Shown here: positions 7,165-15,877 of the stretch, in pieces
Layout of the letters: each line of letters begins with the position of its first letter
Position numbering within the stretch: the first letter of the stretch is position 1
Assembly (NCBI GenBank): GCA_012513245.1
Contig: JAAZCN010000200.1
Span: 1 to 17,381, forward strand
Direction: 5' to 3'
Source: Synergistaceae bacterium
GTDB lineage: Bacteria > Synergistota > Synergistia > Synergistales > Synergistaceae
Length of the DNA: 17,381 bases
Program-made: the position numbers and the translations under genes
The notes under the pieces: generated by a model
The model's input: only the letters and a program-made list of their open reading frames with translations
Databases searched by the model: none
What the model was told of the DNA's origin: nothing

Positions 7165-7977
7165 TTATTTTTCCTCGGCTTTTTCCCCGGTCACAAACAG
7201 CTTTGCTCTTCCTTCCTTGTGGGAAAGCGTCAGTAGTGATCTGTAAGTGGGAACCGCTTTGTTTTCAGGTTCTTCAGAAGCAATAAAGATCCCGATCCCA
7301 ACAACTTCTGCGTCAAATTGTTTCGCCATGAGAAGCATTCCTGCAGCAGTACTTCCGCCTCTCATGAAGTCATCTACGATAAGCACCCTGCATCCTCTCT
7401 TCAGCTGCCTTGTGCCGATGTACATGGTTTTGACATCTCCGTTTGCGGTCGGATAATGTACTCCTACCGCGGAACCGTCACTTGGCCTGTTTCTGAAGCG
7501 GCAGACAGCGAGAGGAACTCCCATGGCATATGCAGCAAACATCGCGATCGGAATGCCTTTTACTTCAGTAGTCATTACCACATCAGGCCGGGATCCTCCA
7601 AAGAGTGAAGATGTCGCGTATCCAAGGGATAAGGCTATTTCAGGATTAAAGATAAGATCGCTGTAGTAGATCAGACCTCCGGGCAGATATCTCTCCTTGT
7701 CTGCAAGTGTCTCCGCTATTCCCTGAAGCATCTTTATTCTGTGTTCCCCTGTACAGAGAGGAATGAATCGGGCACCGCCGCTTCGTCCGCGATCGACCTG
7801 CATCTGGCCGAATCCTTCAGCCACCATTGCAGAATTGATCACTTCAACGTCGTCACTGATAACAGTCTTTGACACATTAAATTTACCTGCCAGTTCTGTT
7901 AGGGAGACAAGCTTGGAAGGAGTAAGCATAAACTTGGCCGCCAGTCTTACAAGTCTTTCTGTTCTCTGCCCTCTCAT
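7165..7977 (-). CDS. purR: Pur operon repressor PurR (PRTase type)
   Basis: A 270-residue transcription regulator of the Bacillus type, unrelated to the LacI-type PurR of E. coli. An N-terminal winged helix (about 1-72, with the helix-turn-helix around SLTELAGKFNVSKTVISDDVEVI) binds DNA at PurBoxes. A type I phosphoribosyltransferase domain (about 75-270) senses PRPP through VLIVDDFMRGGST at 198-210. PRPP release of the repressor links purine gene expression to purine supply. Length is close to the B. subtilis protein (285). The start lies 6 bases after the ispE stop, with GGAG in the end of ispE serving as ribosome binding site, so the two are cotranscribed. No purine genes are in the window. 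Confidence 0.93.
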   Translation of the reverse strand: MRGQRTERLVRLAAKFMLTPSKLVSLTELAGKFNVSKTVISDDVEVINSAMVAEGFGQMQVDRGRSGGARFIPLCTGEHRIKMLQGIAETLADKERYLPGGLIYYSDLIFNPEIALSLGYATSSLFGGSRPDVVMTTEVKGIPIAMFAAYAMGVPLAVCRFRNRPSDGSAVGVHYPTANGDVKTMYIGTRQLKRGCRVLIVDDFMRGGSTAAGMLLMAKQFDAEVVGIGIFIASEEPENKAVPTYRSLLTLSHKEGRAKLFVTGEKAEEK

Positions 7978-7983
7978 TGAGCA

Positions 7984-8844
7984 TCACTCCAATTCCGTTA
8001 TTTTTATGACCCATTCTTCACGTTCAAAAAACCGTTTTGCATTATTAAGAGTGAAACCGTCACCAAATATCATAAACAATGCACTTCCGCTTCCGGATAA
8101 CCCCCAGGCAAGAGAGCCTGACTTTTCAGCAATTTTAAAAGCTGTACGGTACTCTATATGTCTCTTGGACAATGCATCCAGAAAATCATTGTGCAGAAGT
8201 CCTATTTTTTCTTTTGATATTAATTTTTCAAATATTGTAAGTATCTCTTTTCTGTATTCTTCGCTGCAATATTCGTTTTTTTTATTCTTTCTATCTCTGT
8301 CTATCTGATTATAAGCGGCTAAGGTGTCAGATCTCCATCGCGGAAAGACAAGAAGCCACCTAAGGTCGGATAAAGCACTCAAGGGCTCCATCTTTTCCCC
8401 AAGTCCGCTTACGATAGCCAAATCAGCATCCCCGGCAAGAAAAGGTACGTCTGCTCCGATCTGAGAAACGGAGCCGCTTTCAATTTCCAGTCCATAGTTC
8501 TCTTTTAGCCAGCGCAACAGTACAGCAGCGTTGCCGCTCCCTGCGCCTACTCCGCTACCGGTAGGAATTTCTTTTTTCAGACACATGTGCAACGGAGGGA
8601 TATCCTGACATTTTGATCTTGCCCATTTCAATGTTCGGCTAATTATATTTTCTTCCTCTATTTTAATACCTTTTGTTTCTAAAATGTCACCTTTATTTTC
8701 ATCGCCATGAGGTTGAATTGTCAACCCCTCTATCCCTTTTTTTTTCCAAAACAAAGAGATAATTTCATGATAACCGTCAGGTCTCTGAGAAAGGACTCTA
8801 AGAGTTACGTTAATTTTAATAGGGCTGATCAGTGTTTTCTTCAG
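7984..8844 (-). CDS. ispE: 4-diphosphocytidyl-2-C-methyl-D-erythritol kinase
   Basis: A GHMP-family kinase that phosphorylates CDP-methylerythritol in the non-mevalonate (MEP) route to isoprenoids. Numbering from the chosen start gives 286 residues (E. coli 283). Lys10 and Asn12 (SPIKIN) match the substrate-binding pair, PTGSGVGAGSGNAA at 94-107 is the ATP loop, Asp132 (GADVPF) is the catalytic aspartate, and GLSGSGSALF is the third GHMP motif. The start is unusual. The frame has no ATG, GTG or TTG at the right place. A CTG at 8844-8842 lies 8 nt behind a perfect GGAGG (8857-8853). The only in-frame ATGs are at 8916, inside a terminator, and 8886 in its T-tract with no ribosome binding site. 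The in-frame GTG overlaps the ribosome binding site itself. purR follows 6 bases later. Confidence 0.9.
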   Translation of the reverse strand: MKKTLISPIKINVTLRVLSQRPDGYHEIISLFWKKKGIEGLTIQPHGDENKGDILETKGIKIEEENIISRTLKWARSKCQDIPPLHMCLKKEIPTGSGVGAGSGNAAVLLRWLKENYGLEIESGSVSQIGADVPFLAGDADLAIVSGLGEKMEPLSALSDLRWLLVFPRWRSDTLAAYNQIDRDRKNKKNEYCSEEYRKEILTIFEKLISKEKIGLLHNDFLDALSKRHIEYRTAFKIAEKSGSLAWGLSGSGSALFMIFGDGFTLNNAKRFFEREEWVIKITELE

Positions 8845-8886
8845 GACTTTCACCTCCGGATCGGTATGCCCCGCCGGGCACACCAT

Positions 8887-8914
8887 AAAAAAACGCCCTG
8901 GCTTCTGCCAGGGC
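8887..8914 (-). terminator. Terminator between veg and ispE
   Basis: An 8-bp perfect GC-rich stem GCCCTGGC/GCCAGGGC (8914-8907 and 8902-8895) has an AGAA loop and, on the minus strand, a run of seven T (8893-8887) one base after the stem. The flanking A and T runs make it usable in both directions. It lies 14 nt after the veg stop, and the ispE ribosome binding site starts 30 nt further on. A second small hairpin (8867-8880, TGCCC/GGGCA) lies between. Confidence 0.9.
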
Positions 8915-8928
8915 ATTTTTTTATAATT

Positions 8929-9174
8929 TTAAAAAAGATACTCCCCGCTTGGTTCCAGCTGCACTTCAACCTCTCTCGTCAGAAGATCCGCATAGCTGAA
9001 GGAGACTGTGCTTTGCTGAGATTCAATATAGACAGTGAACAAACTCGGATATGTTTCCTTGATGACTCCGTTTCGCTCTTCAACTTTCCTGCGACCATTC
9101 GCAGCTCTGTAAAAGATTTTAAATCCTTTGTGCAGACGCACCAATTCTCTAATGTTTTCTAAAGTTTGCGCCAT
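8929..9174 (-). CDS. veg: Veg protein (DUF1021)
   Basis: An 81-residue cytoplasmic protein of the Veg family, best known from B. subtilis, where it promotes biofilm matrix expression. Its biochemical action is not established. The hallmarks are MAQTLENI at the start, then ANGRRKVEERNGVI and ETYPSLFTV in the centre and SYADLLTREVEV near the end, aligning over the whole length with B. subtilis Veg (86 residues). The ATG at 9174 is chosen because GGAGG lies 8 nt upstream. The longer frame from 9183 uses a GTG that overlaps that site. It has a near-consensus promoter and a terminator of its own. The gene order veg, ispE, purR is the same as in Bacillus, without the spore gene sspF. Confidence 0.93.
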   Translation of the reverse strand: MAQTLENIRELVRLHKGFKIFYRAANGRRKVEERNGVIKETYPSLFTVYIESQQSTVSFSYADLLTREVEVQLEPSGEYLF

Positions 9175-9203
9175 ACACTTCACCTCCGACTCTTAATCTG
9201 TCT

Positions 9204-9232
9204 ATTGTACAACAAATTCAGACAAATATCAA
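9204..9232 (-). promoter_or_regulatory. Strong veg promoter
   Basis: On the minus strand there is a -35 TTGATA (9232-9227, 5 of 6), an exact 17-nt spacer and a -10 TACAAT (9209-9204, 5 of 6). The -10 overlaps the palindrome TTGTACAA. The B. subtilis veg promoter is also known as very strong. This is the only promoter seen for veg, ispE and purR. Confidence 0.82.
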
Positions 9233-9301
9233 GTTTTTAATAATTTTTACGTTAATTATAGCAATCAATTCTATGGCAACACAAAAGTTTCAAACGTCAA
9301 A

Positions 9302-11221
9302 CTAGTCGGCTCTTTTAAGTAGGAGCCTTCTGTCACCCACCCTACGGGTAACTCCCTTACTGTCGAAATATTCAAGTAATGGAAGAATGTATTTCCTGCT
9401 GCTGTTCGTTATATCGCGAACCCCGGCCAAAGTTATCTCACCGTCTATCCCGGAAATCTTTTTCTTGAGGTCCTCTTCGAGGGTCGAAAAGAGAAGATAA
9501 CCCTCACCAATAATGCTGAGATCTTTACGCTCTTTCAGATAAGTTATCATTCTGGTCATTTCTTTTTCAGATATACCAAGTGCAGATCTCGCTTCTTCTA
9601 TGGAAAGCATCGAATATCCCGCCGTTATGGCAAGTTCCCTAAGTTTTAAGACCTCTGAAAAAAACTTCGCTTCATCAAATGGTTCAAATTCTGAAAGTCT
9701 GTACCTGTCTTGGTCCAAAACAAGCCACTCGTCCCTCGTAAAGATCCTGAGCAATTCTTTAACGAAACGGACGTCACTGATCATCAGGCTTTTGGAAACT
9801 TCTTCTATTTCCATTCCTTTTCGCTCAGGATGTTCTCCGTGGAATTTTTTAAGCTCTGTCCCTATGGACTCCTTAAGGAAACTTATTTTTTTTGACGAGA
9901 TGTAAGTCGTCTCACCTGTTTTTATCGTTGCCATGCGCCCCTTAGCCTCAAGGCTCGATACAATGCTTTCAAGATGAGATCTATCCGTTCCAAGCAACAA
10001 TAGGGCTTCCCTGACCTTCAGGATGCCCCTGTAGTCAAGGAGAGCGGCGAACTGATCCTTTTCGTTTTCTGTTTCCGAAACTTTATTTAAGAAAGCGATC
10101 AGGGATGCTTTTGATATCTTGGTCTTGGGTCTTTCTCCTGCAGGGAGCAGTACCCTGCCGCCCGCGATGGTTCTCAGCGGACTGTATGTCCGGAGTATAA
10201 AATGAGCATCATGGGAGACTGTTATCTCTTCTTCCGGGAGCAATTGAGCAGGAGCAGATTCTCCGGGCAATATCCTCTCCCTGTCTAGGAGCGAGATCCT
10301 GACGATGGTGTCTGTTGTGCCAACGTGAAGCCTCAGCCTTTGCCAGTGCTCAACAGGCTCGCTGAAGGAATTCAACACTTTTACCTGAACATCTACGCAT
10401 CCTGTTGCCAAATAACTTTCAGCAGCAGTAAGCGCATCCCCTCTTTTTACTTTATCGAGTGAAGTTCCGGAGATGTTGATGGCGACCCTCTGTCCGGCAT
10501 ATGCAGACTCTACGTTTTCACTGTGGACCTGCAGAGACCTCACCTTGGAGACCAGACCGGACGGCATGATCTGAACATCGTCTCCCTCGGATACAGACCC
10601 TTTTATTGCTGTACCGGTCAGGACAGTACCAAAGCCCGAAATGTGGAATGCCCTGTCGACCGGCATAAAGAATGCCCCGCTTCGGTCTCTCTGCTTAGCA
10701 GAGAGGACCATCTCTTCTATCTCAGACAAGAGATGCGGTATGCCTTCTCCTGTGATCGCTGAAACGGGGATCAGTGGTTTTCCTTCGAGAAATGTCCCTG
10801 CAGTGAGCGAATATATCTCATCTTTTGCCAGCTCCAGTACTTCTTCATCGACCAGATCTATTTTGTTTATAACCGCTATGCCGTTGCGGATACCCAACAA
10901 CGTGAGTATCTCAAGATGTTCTCTAGTCTGGGGCATTACTCCGTCATCAGCAGCGATTACAAGCATTACGGCGTCGATGCCTGCAGCTCCTGCAACCATC
11001 TGCTTTATAAATTTTTCATGTCCGGGAACGTCGATTATGCTTATGGTCTTTCCCGAAGGGAGATCCAGCGGTGCAAACCCCAGCTCGATCGTCATTCCTC
11101 TCTTTTTTTCCTCAAGGAGACGGTCGCAGTCAATACCTGAGAGCGCTCTGACTATGGCTGTCTTGCCATGGTCGATATGCCCGGCTGTACCAATAACGAA
11201 GGGGTATTCCCTCTTAATCAC
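9302..11221 (-). CDS. selB: Selenocysteine-specific elongation factor SelB
   Basis: A 639-residue GTPase that carries Sec-tRNA to the ribosome at UGA codons marked by a SECIS hairpin. The EF-Tu-like half has GHIDHGKT at 14-21, GMTIELGFA (42-50), DVPGH at 64-68, NKID at 119-122 and SA for G5, followed by beta-barrel domains. The C-terminal half (about 380-639) is a chain of winged helices that bind the SECIS RNA, and the last (near [26 protein letters not shown]) is the best conserved. Length fits the family (E. coli 614). The GTG start at 11221 overlaps the selA end by 8 bases, implying translational coupling. The ribosome binding site is weak. No terminator was seen in the 70 nt behind the stop before the veg promoter region. 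Confidence 0.96.
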   Translation of the reverse strand: MIKREYPFVIGTAGHIDHGKTAIVRALSGIDCDRLLEEKKRGMTIELGFAPLDLPSGKTISIIDVPGHEKFIKQMVAGAAGIDAVMLVIAADDGVMPQTREHLEILTLLGIRNGIAVINKIDLVDEEVLELAKDEIYSLTAGTFLEGKPLIPVSAITGEGIPHLLSEIEEMVLSAKQRDRSGAFFMPVDRAFHISGFGTVLTGTAIKGSVSEGDDVQIMPSGLVSKVRSLQVHSENVESAYAGQRVAINISGTSLDKVKRGDALTAAESYLATGCVDVQVKVLNSFSEPVEHWQRLRLHVGTTDTIVRISLLDRERILPGESAPAQLLPEEEITVSHDAHFILRTYSPLRTIAGGRVLLPAGERPKTKISKASLIAFLNKVSETENEKDQFAALLDYRGILKVREALLLLGTDRSHLESIVSSLEAKGRMATIKTGETTYISSKKISFLKESIGTELKKFHGEHPERKGMEIEEVSKSLMISDVRFVKELLRIFTRDEWLVLDQDRYRLSEFEPFDEAKFFSEVLKLRELAITAGYSMLSIEEARSALGISEKEMTRMITYLKERKDLSIIGEGYLLFSTLEEDLKKKISGIDGEITLAGVRDITNSSRKYILPLLEYFDSKGVTRRVGDRRLLLKRAD

Positions 11222-12650
11222 TGCCTTCTGCCTTTTCCTGATTTAGCAAAAACATCTCTTTAAATCCATCAAGTATCCATTTTTCATCTTTTTCCGAAAG
11301 GGTCCGCACGTGGAACAAGACTCGATCATCGCTTGCTCCTGCTATTACAGGTATTTCAAGTGACCTGAGCTTTTCTGCAAGTTTTCCGGCACTGCCAAGC
11401 TCCGGCAGTTTGAGTGAGACAGCATGACCGGGAAGTTCAAATCCCGGGAAAGAGCCGCCCCCTACCGTGTCCTTTACTGCAACTACATCAATAAATACTG
11501 AGCGAAGACCGGTCTTGCCCAAAAGGACTGAAAGCTTCCTTTTGAATCTCTGTGCCTGCTTCTTCATTTCCTCAGCATCCCTGTTTATCATTCTAAATGT
11601 CGGGATGGACCCCGTCTCTCCCTTGAGATAGAGCCTCAGCGTAGCCTCAAATGCTGCAAGGGTCATTTTGTCCACTCTCAGAGCCCTGAGCAGTGGGTAT
11701 TTTCTCAATTTATCGATCAGCCGGGCAGATCCTGCTATGACTCCTATCTGCGGGCCTCCCAAAAGCTTGTCTCCTGAAAAAGTGACCAGATCCACCCCTG
11801 CTTCGATGCATGATCTGACAGTAGGATCTTCTTTTTGAATTTTGATGTTAGGCTCGGTTAGCATTCCGCTTCCGAGGTCTTCCATAAAAATGATCTTATT
11901 GTCGTGGGCAAGTTTCGCAAGTTCTTCACGGGGAACAGAAGAGGTAAAACCCTCTATGATGAAGTTAGACGTGTGGACTTTGAGTATCATTGCAGTCTCT
12001 TCGGTAAGAGCAGATTCAAAGTCATGGAGATGAGTCATGTTTGTGGTTCCGACTTCAACCATTTTACTGCCCGAAAGTGCCATTATCTCGGGTATCCTGA
12101 AAGAACCTCCTATTTCCACAAGTTCTCCCCTTGAGATAACAGCTTCCTTTTCTTTTGAAAGAGCCCCGAGACAGAGTATTACGGCCGCGGCATTATTGTT
12201 GACCACTATCGCCGCCTCTGCTCCGGTGAGACGGCACAAAAGCCACTCAACATGGTCGTTCCTTTGTCCCCTGGATCCGGTTTCAGGAGAATATTCCAAT
12301 GTAGAATAGCTCCCTGCAACACTTTCTACTGCCTCAACAGCTTCTTTGGCAAGGAGAGACCTCCCCAGATTGGTATGAAGGACCACTCCGGTAGCGTTGA
12401 CGACAGGTTTCAGGCTTTTGTGCGCTCGGACTTTCAACCTCTTCTCCGCTTCAGCAGTGATCTTTTCTGTATCAAAGGCCACATCGGGGTCATTGAGGAT
12501 TTTCTCCCTCTGTTCATCGAGCACCACTGAAATGATCGATTTTACTGAATCACGGCCTATTTCAGTCTCGTATTTTCCTATCCAGGGCATCGAGAGTATG
12601 CTGTTCATGGATGGTATGTTGCGCATAGCATTCTGGATCTTTTCTTTCAA
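11214..12650 (-). CDS. selA: L-seryl-tRNA(Sec) selenium transferase SelA
   Basis: A PLP enzyme that forms a ring decamer and converts Ser-tRNA(Sec) to Sec-tRNA(Sec) with selenophosphate. The protein has 478 residues (E. coli 463). The PLP lysine is Lys295 in [10 protein letters not shown], at the same number as in the E. coli enzyme. Other marks are [16 protein letters not shown] near residue 90 and NNNAAAV. I chose the TTG at 12650 because AGGAGG lies 8 nt upstream and the N-terminus then reads [15 protein letters not shown], as in the family. The longer frame to 12692 would put the ribosome binding site inside the gene. selB follows with an 8-base overlap. selD, selC and selenoprotein genes must lie elsewhere. 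Confidence 0.96.
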   Translation of the reverse strand: MKEKIQNAMRNIPSMNSILSMPWIGKYETEIGRDSVKSIISVVLDEQREKILNDPDVAFDTEKITAEAEKRLKVRAHKSLKPVVNATGVVLHTNLGRSLLAKEAVEAVESVAGSYSTLEYSPETGSRGQRNDHVEWLLCRLTGAEAAIVVNNNAAAVILCLGALSKEKEAVISRGELVEIGGSFRIPEIMALSGSKMVEVGTTNMTHLHDFESALTEETAMILKVHTSNFIIEGFTSSVPREELAKLAHDNKIIFMEDLGSGMLTEPNIKIQKEDPTVRSCIEAGVDLVTFSGDKLLGGPQIGVIAGSARLIDKLRKYPLLRALRVDKMTLAAFEATLRLYLKGETGSIPTFRMINRDAEEMKKQAQRFKRKLSVLLGKTGLRSVFIDVVAVKDTVGGGSFPGFELPGHAVSLKLPELGSAGKLAEKLRSLEIPVIAGASDDRVLFHVRTLSEKDEKWILDGFKEMFLLNQEKAEGSD

Positions 12651-12753
12651 AGAGAACCCCTCCTGCCGGTCTGTTAAAAATATTAAGATCATAAAATAAC
12701 AAAATTAAATTACGTTCCCGAACAAAATAAAAACAAGGACATCTACACGAAAC

Positions 12754-12781
12754 ATTATAAAGTACACATGATGAGAATCAA
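12754..12781 (-). promoter_or_regulatory. selAB promoter
   Basis: On the minus strand there is a -35 TTGATT (12781-12776, 4 of 6), a 16-nt spacer and a perfect -10 TATAAT (12759-12754). The -35 overlaps the hemW stop codon (12778-12780). It implies a leader of about 95 nt before the selA TTG, AT-rich and with no obvious hairpin. Confidence 0.65.
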
Positions 12782-13920
12782 ACCAGTTCTGACCAAATTC
12801 TGTTTGCTACCCTCATGCCTTTTAATGTGAGAGAAATATTTTTTTCTGAAATAATATAAAGATCTTCCGGAAACCATCTAAGCTTTTCAATTATCTTCTG
12901 CTCTTCCATGATCCCATACTTGCCGGAAAACTCTTCCCTGTCTATCCCTTTTGTCATCCTCAACGCAAGTATCGCTGCTTCCGATGCCCTTTTCTCTTTG
13001 CAAAGCCTCTCGCCTGAGACAATTACGCCATTGCCCCTGTTGAGCATTTTGGAGTAACTGCTAATTCCGGATACATTTTTATAACGCCAGCCCTTTAGAC
13101 AGCCTGAGGCTCCGGGACCGATCCCCAGATACTCCCCTTCTTCCCAGTAGTTGATATTATGTCTGCTCTCATGTCCCTCTTTGGCAAAATTAGCAATTTC
13201 ATACTGAGCATAACCTTTCCGAGGCATATACCACTGAGCCCACCTGTAGGGCAAGTAACCGTCAGAAAGATCCTCCTCCGGCATGGATTCCCACAAAGTA
13301 CCCGGTTCGAGTGCAAGCTGATACAAAGAGATATGGTCTATTCCTGACCTTACCGCCTGGCTGAGAGTTCTTGCCCAATTTCTAAAGGTCTGTCCGGGTA
13401 GTCCGAACATAAAATCTGCGCTGACAGAAAAACCTGATGCAAGAGATGCGGATACCGCTTCATATGCCTGAGATGCACTGTGAAGCCTTCCAAGCTGCTG
13501 CAGCTCGGCATCGTCAAAACTCTGGGCTCCTATGCTTACCCGGGTAACTCGCCAATCACGCCAAAAGAGCAGATGGTCAGCCTTTAAAGAGTTCGGATTG
13601 GCTTCGACAGTGACCTCTGCGTCCTGCATAAAGGTGAAATGTCTGTCTATTATCTCTGCCAGCCTGATCCATTGTGGTCCATTGATGACAGTAGGAGTGC
13701 CTCCGCCTATGTAGCATGTTGCAAGCGACGGTTTACCTATGCGTTTTTCCCACCACTTGAGCTCTTTACTGAGCATCTCAAGCCAGAGATCCGTCTCTCC
13801 ATCCGAGGGTACATTGCTCTCAAAGGCACAGTAAGGGCATTTTCGCTCACAAAAAGGAACATGTATGTAAAGAGAGAGCCCCCCCGCGGGAGGCTCAAAA
13901 GGGTTTATGGTTTGGTTCAT
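12778..13920 (-). CDS. hemW: Heme chaperone HemW (radical SAM)
   Basis: A 380-residue radical SAM protein, for long misannotated as oxygen-independent coproporphyrinogen oxidase. Family members bind heme and pass it to respiratory proteins. Cys24, Cys28 and Cys31 (CERKCPYC) bind the SAM 4Fe-4S cluster. The residue two after the last Cys is Phe33, as in HemW, where true HemN has a fourth Cys. GGGTP lies at 72-76, VTVEANP near 102, and FGLPGQT in the centre. A C-terminal HemN-type domain follows. The start ATG shares its A with the lepA stop (TAATG at 13922-13918), so translation is probably coupled to lepA. GGAG lies about 8 nt upstream. The lepA-hemW pair is common in bacteria. Confidence 0.93.
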   Translation of the reverse strand: MNQTINPFEPPAGGLSLYIHVPFCERKCPYCAFESNVPSDGETDLWLEMLSKELKWWEKRIGKPSLATCYIGGGTPTVINGPQWIRLAEIIDRHFTFMQDAEVTVEANPNSLKADHLLFWRDWRVTRVSIGAQSFDDAELQQLGRLHSASQAYEAVSASLASGFSVSADFMFGLPGQTFRNWARTLSQAVRSGIDHISLYQLALEPGTLWESMPEEDLSDGYLPYRWAQWYMPRKGYAQYEIANFAKEGHESRHNINYWEEGEYLGIGPGASGCLKGWRYKNVSGISSYSKMLNRGNGVIVSGERLCKEKRASEAAILALRMTKGIDREEFSGKYGIMEEQKIIEKLRWFPEDLYIISEKNISLTLKGMRVANRIWSELV

Positions 13921-15731
13921 TATTTAGACTCCGACTTTGTGACATCCATGAACGCGAGGAAAGCTTCCTGCGGAATAGAGACCCTTCCAACCTGTTTCAT
14001 GCGTTTTTTTCCCTCTTTTTGCTTTTCAAGGAGTTTCCGTTTCCTGCTTATGTCTCCTCCGTAGCACTTGGCGAGAACATCTTTTCTTACTGCCTTTATG
14101 TTCATTCTTACGATAACCTTTTTGCCTACTGCAGCCTGAACAGGTATTTCAAAAAGCTGCCTCGGAATAAGTTCCTTAAGTCTTCCCACAATTGCATGTC
14201 CTCTGTGGTAAGCCTGGTCCGTATGGCAAATAAAGGAAAAAGCGTCGACCGGTTCATCCTGAAGAAGAAGGTCGACCTTCACAAGGTCAGCTGCCCTGAA
14301 ACCCGTATGATCATAATCTAGTGACGCATAACCTCTGGTACAGGACTTAAGCCTGTCGTGGAAATCAAGTATGAACTCTGCCAAAGGCATGTCGTATGTA
14401 AGCCTGACTCTTTCAGGTGTTATGTAGTCCATTCCGACATACGTACCTCTTTTTTCTTGGCATAGCTGCATCGCGGCTCCCACAAACTCTTCAGGGATAA
14501 ATACCGTCAGCTTTATGTAGGGTTCCCTTATCTCTTCAATTTTTTCCAGATTAGGGAAATCTGATGGCTTATGAGCTTCAATTACGCTCAGATTGGTCAA
14601 TACGATCTGATATACAACGTTTGGAGCTGTGGCAACAAGATCTACCCCGAATTCACGGCTTAATCTTTCTTTTGCTATCTCCATATGCAGAAGCCCCAGG
14701 AATCCGCAGCGGAAACCAAACCCGAGCGCGGCGGAATTTTCCGGTTCAAAGCTTAAAGCTGAATCGTTTATCTGCAGTTTTTCAAGAGCTTCCCTTAGCT
14801 GGTTTATTTCCTCTCTCTCAACCGGGTAAAAACCGCAGAAAACAACGGGTTTTACTTTTCTATAACCCGGCAACGGACTGGCAGCAGGACGTCTTGACTC
14901 TGTTATGGTATCCCCTACACTCGCTTCATCAATAGATTTTACGCTTGCCGCCAGATAACCTACTTCTCCCGGGCCAAGCTCGGAGACCTTTTCCATGTTA
15001 GGCTTGAAAACACCTACTTCATCCAGTTCATAGTCACGTCCTGTTGCCATAAACTTGATATTTTTGCCTGCCTGAAGGGTCCCGTTGACCACTCTGACAT
15101 AGCATATGACACCTTTATAATTATCATATACCGAATCAAAGATAAGAGCCTGCAGAGGCGCGTCGGGGTCTCCTTTGGGAGGCGGCACATCACGCACTAT
15201 ACGCTCCAGAAGGTCCGCTATTCCCTCCCCTGTCTTTGCGCTCACGTTGATAGCATCATCGGCGTTTATTCCGATAATTTCTTCGACCTCTCTTTTTACC
15301 CTTTCTGGCTGGGCTGAGGGTAGGTCTATCTTGTTTAATATAGGTATTATCTCAAGGTCAAGATCTATCGCGAGATAACTGTTTGCGACAGTCTGTGCTT
15401 CCACGCCCTGTGCGGCATCGACTACAAGTACAGCTCCCTCGCAAGCTGCAAGTGAGCGGGAGACCTCATAAGTAAAATCGACATGACCCGGAGTATCTAT
15501 TAGATTCAGAACATATTCCTGCCCGTCTTTTGCTTTGTAGTTCATCCTTACAGGGACAAGCTTGATAGTTATGCCTCTCTCTCTTTCGAGATCAAGCATA
15601 TCAAGCAGCTGAGCCTTCATATTGCGCCCTTCTATCGTACCTGTCTCTTCCAGCAATCGGTCTGCCAGTGTAGACTTACCATGGTTGACATGGGCTATTA
15701 TGCTAAAATTACGGAACCTATCAAGGATCAT
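13920..15731 (-). CDS. lepA: Elongation factor 4 (LepA), ribosome GTPase
   Basis: A translational GTPase of 603 residues (E. coli 599) that acts on ribosomes, with roles in back-translocation and subunit biogenesis reported. The G motifs are AHVNHGKST at 13-21, RGITIK at 52-57, DTPGH at 79-83, NKID at 133-136 and SAKTG near 170. EF-G-like domains follow, then the LepA-specific C-terminal domain ([22 protein letters not shown]), which contacts the A-site tRNA. Residue 16 is Asn, where translational GTPases normally have Asp (AHIDHGKS). This is read directly from the codon AAC. AAGGAG lies 8 nt before the ATG. It has its own promoter and leads the lepA-hemW unit. Confidence 0.97.
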   Translation of the reverse strand: MILDRFRNFSIIAHVNHGKSTLADRLLEETGTIEGRNMKAQLLDMLDLERERGITIKLVPVRMNYKAKDGQEYVLNLIDTPGHVDFTYEVSRSLAACEGAVLVVDAAQGVEAQTVANSYLAIDLDLEIIPILNKIDLPSAQPERVKREVEEIIGINADDAINVSAKTGEGIADLLERIVRDVPPPKGDPDAPLQALIFDSVYDNYKGVICYVRVVNGTLQAGKNIKFMATGRDYELDEVGVFKPNMEKVSELGPGEVGYLAASVKSIDEASVGDTITESRRPAASPLPGYRKVKPVVFCGFYPVEREEINQLREALEKLQINDSALSFEPENSAALGFGFRCGFLGLLHMEIAKERLSREFGVDLVATAPNVVYQIVLTNLSVIEAHKPSDFPNLEKIEEIREPYIKLTVFIPEEFVGAAMQLCQEKRGTYVGMDYITPERVRLTYDMPLAEFILDFHDRLKSCTRGYASLDYDHTGFRAADLVKVDLLLQDEPVDAFSFICHTDQAYHRGHAIVGRLKELIPRQLFEIPVQAAVGKKVIVRMNIKAVRKDVLAKCYGGDISRKRKLLEKQKEGKKRMKQVGRVSIPQEAFLAFMDVTKSESK

Positions 15732-15758
15732 CTATGTCACTCCTTCAATCAACAGCAT

Positions 15759-15788
15759 ATTGTAACCGAAAAAGCACCTCTTTATCAA
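15759..15788 (-). promoter_or_regulatory. lepA promoter
   Basis: On the minus strand there is a -35 TTGATA (15788-15783, 5 of 6), an 18-nt spacer and a -10 TACAAT (15764-15759, 5 of 6), giving a leader of about 20 nt before the lepA start. No comparably good promoter was found for the divergent propeller gene in the remaining 90 bp. Confidence 0.7.
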
Positions 15789-15877
15789 TCATTTTTCATA
15801 AATTCATTCTTTTTAACGATATACAATTTTGCAAAAGAGATTATGCTAATCAAATCAGTACGAGAGGGGCGATTAGA

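Noticed and set aside
8845..8916. N-terminal extension of IspE from the ATG at 8916
   Set aside because: The extension is encoded by the veg terminator hairpin and its T-tract, and the perfect ribosome binding site lies downstream of it.
6915..15731. Selenoprotein gene or SECIS element near selAB
   Set aside because: No coding frame in this stretch is interrupted by an in-frame TGA with protein family similarity on both sides, and the redox proteins here use Cys.
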